Positions 61,287 to 64,000 of a stretch of DNA of 64,000 nt are shown piece after piece. The stretch's first letter is position 1, and each line of letters opens with the position of its first letter. The position numbers and the translations under genes are program-made. Under the pieces are notes generated by a model that made no database searches, had not been told where the DNA came from, and was given only the letters and a program-made list of their open reading frames with translations. The DNA lies in the NCBI RefSeq assembly GCF_024347055.1, contig NZ_AP024895.1, positions 3,224,001 to 3,288,000 of the forward strand. Direction: 5' to 3'. The stretch is from Vibrio porteresiae DSM 19223. Lineage in GTDB: Bacteria > Pseudomonadota > Gammaproteobacteria > Enterobacterales > Vibrionaceae.

Positions 61287-62027
61287 TTATTTCGCGATAC
61301 GCTGACGCACTGCTTCAAACAGGCAAATACCCGTTGCAACCGAAACGTTCAAGCTCGATACAGACCCCGCCATTGGGATTTTAATTAAGTCATCACAAGT
61401 TTCGCGCGTGAGACGACGCATGCCATCCCCTTCTGCGCCCATGACAATCGCCAAAGGTCCAGTCAATTTACTTTGATAAATGTCGTGTGTCGCTTCGCCA
61501 GCAGTACCTACAAACCAAATCCCTTTTTCTTGCAGATCTCGCATGGTACGAGATAGGTTAGTTACGCGAATAAGAGGTACGGTTTCTGCAGCGCCACATG
61601 CCACTTTACTTACTGTAGGCGTCATCGGTGCTGATTTATCTTTTGGTACGATAACAGCAGCAACACCAGCAGCATCGGCGTTACGTAGACAAGCACCTAG
61701 GTTATGAGGGTCAGTAACACCATCAAGTACCAACAGTAGCGGTTGATCATGTTGAGCTAGAATGCCATCAATATCATGCTCGTTAAGTACTTTTGCTGGT
61801 TTAACCCGAGCAATAACACCTTGGTGATTAGCACCTTGTGCTTTGTCATCAAGTGCTTTACGACTCATTTCTTGGATGGAAATACCAATACGAGTCAGAT
61901 TGTTTAATACTGGTAACAGACGGTCATCCTGACGGCCTTTCAACACATACGCTTCAATAAAGCGCGCAGGATCACGCTCAAGAACAGCGTTCACCGCGTG
62001 GATACCATAAATCAGTTCATTACTCAT
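61287..62027 (-). CDS. rlmB: 23S rRNA (guanosine-2'-O-)-methyltransferase RlmB
   Basis: RlmB methylates Gm2251 in the 23S P-loop. The 246 residues have an L30e-like substrate domain (about 1-75) and a SpoU/TrmH SPOUT domain with motifs NLGACLRNADAAG (about 109-121), MGAEGDGMRRLT (about 197-208) and IPMAGSVSSLNVSVA (about 218-232). It starts 7 bases after the rnr stop codon. Confidence 0.96.
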   Translation of the reverse strand: MSNELIYGIHAVNAVLERDPARFIEAYVLKGRQDDRLLPVLNNLTRIGISIQEMSRKALDDKAQGANHQGVIARVKPAKVLNEHDIDGILAQHDQPLLLVLDGVTDPHNLGACLRNADAAGVAAVIVPKDKSAPMTPTVSKVACGAAETVPLIRVTNLSRTMRDLQEKGIWFVGTAGEATHDIYQSKLTGPLAIVMGAEGDGMRRLTRETCDDLIKIPMAGSVSSLNVSVATGICLFEAVRQRIAK

Positions 62028-62034
62028 CGTTTAC

Positions 62035-64000
62035 CTATTTCTTCTGTTTTTCTTTGCTCACTTTTTTACGAGCTTTATCTTTGCGAGATTTTTGCGCTTT
62101 AGTTTTGTTGCGCTTGCGAGCTGGTTTTCCTTCTTCAGGTCCTTTGCTTGGTTCAACCAAAGGAATAGCGCCCTTACTTTGCGCTGCAGGTGCTTTTTTA
62201 CCAGTCGCGTTCGATTTTTTATCTCGTGCTTTAGTACGAGCTTCTTCTGCACGTTTTTTAGCAGTTTTACCTCGGCCGCGTACTTTACGACTTGTTTCGA
62301 CTAATGCAAAGTCAATTTGGCGATCATCAAGATTCACCGCTTGGACTTTGACTTTCACCACATCGCCTAAGCGATAGATAGCGCCAAAAGATTCGCCGAT
62401 AAGACGTTGACCTAGAGGATCAAATTGGTAGTAGTCATTATCTAGTGTAGAAATATGCACCAAACCATCGATGTGCAGTTCGGTTAAGCGAACGAAGAAA
62501 CCAAAGCCAGTGACATTCGCAATCACCCCTTCAAGAATCTCACCAACGTGGTCTTGCATGTATTCACATTTCAACCAGTCAGACACTTCACGGGTCGCAT
62601 CATCGGCACGACGTTCGGTCATTGAGCACTGCTCACCATAGAAGTCCATATCATCAAAGGAGTAATGATAACCACCGGTTGGAGTCCAGCGATCCTGATG
62701 CTTACCATGTTCTTTGGCGATTAAATACTTAATCGCACGATGCAACAACAAGTCAGGATAACGACGAATTGGTGAAGTAAAGTGCGCATAGCGTTTCAAG
62801 GCCAAGCCAAAGTGACCGCAGTTATCCGCACTATAAACCGCTTGCTTCATTGAACGCAGCAACATGGTCTGAATTAGCTCTTTGTCCGGACGTTCAACCA
62901 CTTGTTGCATCAATAAAACGTAGTCGGTTGGAGAAGGCTCAAGCCCACCACCCAAGTTCAGACCGAGTTCGCCGAGGAAGTCACGAAAGCCCATCAGACG
63001 TTCTTCTCCAGGAGTTTCGTGAATACGATACAACGATGGCTCTTTCGCTTTTTCAACTAATGATGCTGACGCGATGTTAGCCAAGATCATACACTCTTCA
63101 ATGATCTTGTGAGCATCGTTACGCACCAATGGTTCAATGCGTTCAATCTTACGATTAGCATTGAAGATAAATTTGGTTTCAACAGTTTCAAATTCAATGG
63201 CACCACGGACTTCACGAGCCTGTTTCAACACGTGATACATCTTGTACAACTCTTCTAGATGCGGCACTAATGGAGCATAACGCTCACGCAGCTCTTCATC
63301 ACCATTAAGAACATCAGCAACTTTGTTATACGTCAGACGAGCATGTGAGTTCATCACTGCTTCGTAGTGCTTGTAACCTGAAAGTTTACCTGTAGACGAT
63401 ATGGTCATTTCACACACCATACACAAGCGATCCACTTGTGGGTTCAATGAACATAAGCCGTTAGATAATACTTCCGGTAGCATAGGAACAACTTGTGATG
63501 GGAAGTACACTGAGTTACCACGGACGATGGCTTCTTTATCTAAAGCAGAATCAGGACGCACGTAGTAGCTCACATCAGCAATGGCAACCCATAAGCGCCA
63601 GCCGCCACCTTTCTTCGCTTCACAGTAAACAGCATCGTCAAAATCGCGCGCATCTTCACCATCGATGGTCACTAGCGGCAAAGCACGCAAATCAATGCGC
63701 CCTTTCTTCGCTTCTTCAGGCACTTCTTCACTAAAATTCTTGATCTGTTTTTCCACATCATGAGGCCATTCATGTGGAATTTGATGAGTGCGAATCGCGA
63801 TTTGAGTTTCCATCCCAGGAGCCATGTTTTCACCTAGAACTTCAACAACTTTCCCCATCATGCCGCGGTTGCGTGTACCACGATCAGTGATTTCGATGAC
63901 CACAACGTTACCCATACGAGCGCCGCCACGCAGTTCGTTAGGGATGAGAATATCTTGATGAATACGAGAATCATCAGGCACGACGTATGAATAGCCTTGT
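62035..64000 (-). CDS. rnr: Ribonuclease R, partial (N-terminus beyond window end)
   Basis: RNase R is a 3'-5' exoribonuclease that degrades structured RNA. About 655 residues are visible: part of the cold-shock domains, the RNB catalytic domain with DGEDARDFDDAVYC (catalytic aspartates), an S1 domain (about residue 530-610 of the visible part) and a long Lys/Arg-rich tail (KKRAEEARTKARDKK and on). The frame remains open to base 64000 without an ATG, and the first visible GTG (63979-63981) codes an internal valine, so the true start is outside. Paired with rlmB as in enterobacteria. Confidence 0.95.
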   Translation of the reverse strand, partial: QGYSYVVPDDSRIHQDILIPNELRGGARMGNVVVIEITDRGTRNRGMMGKVVEVLGENMAPGMETQIAIRTHQIPHEWPHDVEKQIKNFSEEVPEEAKKGRIDLRALPLVTIDGEDARDFDDAVYCEAKKGGGWRLWVAIADVSYYVRPDSALDKEAIVRGNSVYFPSQVVPMLPEVLSNGLCSLNPQVDRLCMVCEMTISSTGKLSGYKHYEAVMNSHARLTYNKVADVLNGDEELRERYAPLVPHLEELYKMYHVLKQAREVRGAIEFETVETKFIFNANRKIERIEPLVRNDAHKIIEECMILANIASASLVEKAKEPSLYRIHETPGEERLMGFRDFLGELGLNLGGGLEPSPTDYVLLMQQVVERPDKELIQTMLLRSMKQAVYSADNCGHFGLALKRYAHFTSPIRRYPDLLLHRAIKYLIAKEHGKHQDRWTPTGGYHYSFDDMDFYGEQCSMTERRADDATREVSDWLKCEYMQDHVGEILEGVIANVTGFGFFVRLTELHIDGLVHISTLDNDYYQFDPLGQRLIGESFGAIYRLGDVVKVKVQAVNLDDRQIDFALVETSRKVRGRGKTAKKRAEEARTKARDKKSNATGKKAPAAQSKGAIPLVEPSKGPEEGKPARKRNKTKAQKSRKDKARKKVSKEKQKK

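Noticed and set aside
62054..62377. Plus-strand frames of 64-107 residues over the rnr 3' end
   Set aside because: They mirror the Lys/Arg-rich RNase R tail and have no ribosome sites or family features.
1..64000. CRISPR arrays, tRNA or rRNA genes, transposases, prophage or integron parts
   Set aside because: No repeat-spacer pattern, tRNA-like cloverleaf, rRNA segment or transposase/integrase frame was recognised; nearly all DNA is accounted for by core genes.

Overview
The window looks like a piece of the large chromosome of a Vibrio or a very close relative. This judgement rests on protein similarity recalled from known families and on gene order; no database search was possible. Supporting signs are the E. 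coli-like but distinctly vibrio order of the kds-lpt-rpoN and mla-murA loci, the thiBPQ genes inserted between darP and mpl, a ZrgA (DUF2796) zinc locus with a DUF2607 gene, and a cobA-cysDN-(SLC13 permease)-cysC sulfur operon. Coding density is high. I see no rRNA, tRNA, insertion sequence, prophage or CRISPR array. The window starts inside plsC and ends inside rnr.

Layout. 1-5159 (minus): plsC (partial), murA, ibaG and mlaBCDEF, joining peptidoglycan synthesis to outer-membrane lipid asymmetry. 5495-13233 (plus): yrbG, kdsD, kdsC, lptC, lptA, lptB, rpoN, hpf, ptsN, rapZ and npr, covering Kdo and LPS export, sigma-54 and the nitrogen phosphotransferase branch. 13351-16767: mgtE (plus), pmbA (minus), darP (plus). 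16873-20390 (minus): a TPP riboswitch followed by thiB-thiP-thiQ. 20427-22430 (minus): ubiX and mpl. 22687-23703: fbp (plus). 23774-30059 (minus): a DUF2799 lipoprotein, ytfP, tamB and tamA. 30232-31514 (plus): msrA and ytfJ. 31637-35193 (plus): a putative Zur-controlled zinc locus with a His-rich DUF2607 protein, ZrgA, a LolD/FtsX-type ABC pair and a DUF3299 protein. 35227-35381 (minus): a 34-residue membrane microprotein behind a Fur-box-like site. 35488-36393 (plus): a TIGR03899-type protein. 36452-42156 (minus): cysC, SLC13 permease, cysN, cysD, cobA. 42438-47007: cpdB, a Crp-like protein that stops before its DNA-binding helix, an ElaA acetyltransferase, an OapA/YtfB-type LysM protein (minus) and fklB. 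47240-60885 (minus): the alpha, spc and S10 ribosomal operons with their leaders and terminators, including rpmJ. 61287-64000 (minus): rlmB and rnr.

How the genes fit together. The first 12 kb is an envelope block: MurA (peptidoglycan), PlsC (phospholipid), Mla (phospholipid retrieval) and Kds/Lpt (LPS) sit beside rpoN and PTS-Ntr regulators; RapZ governs amino-sugar supply in enterobacteria. TamA/TamB and Mpl add outer-membrane assembly and wall recycling. The cys operon couples sulfate uptake (inferred for the permease), sulfate activation, and the first step of the siroheme needed by sulfite reductase. The ribosomal cluster has the standard three-transcript arrangement, and promoters and autoregulatory leaders can be read directly for S10 and alpha.

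The stretches that the familiar genes explain least are 31.6-35.4 kb (zinc locus plus microprotein), the TPP riboswitch insertion, the Crp-like protein without its recognition helix, interleaved inverted repeats before yrbG, and a GC-rich hairpin between cysN and the SLC13 gene.
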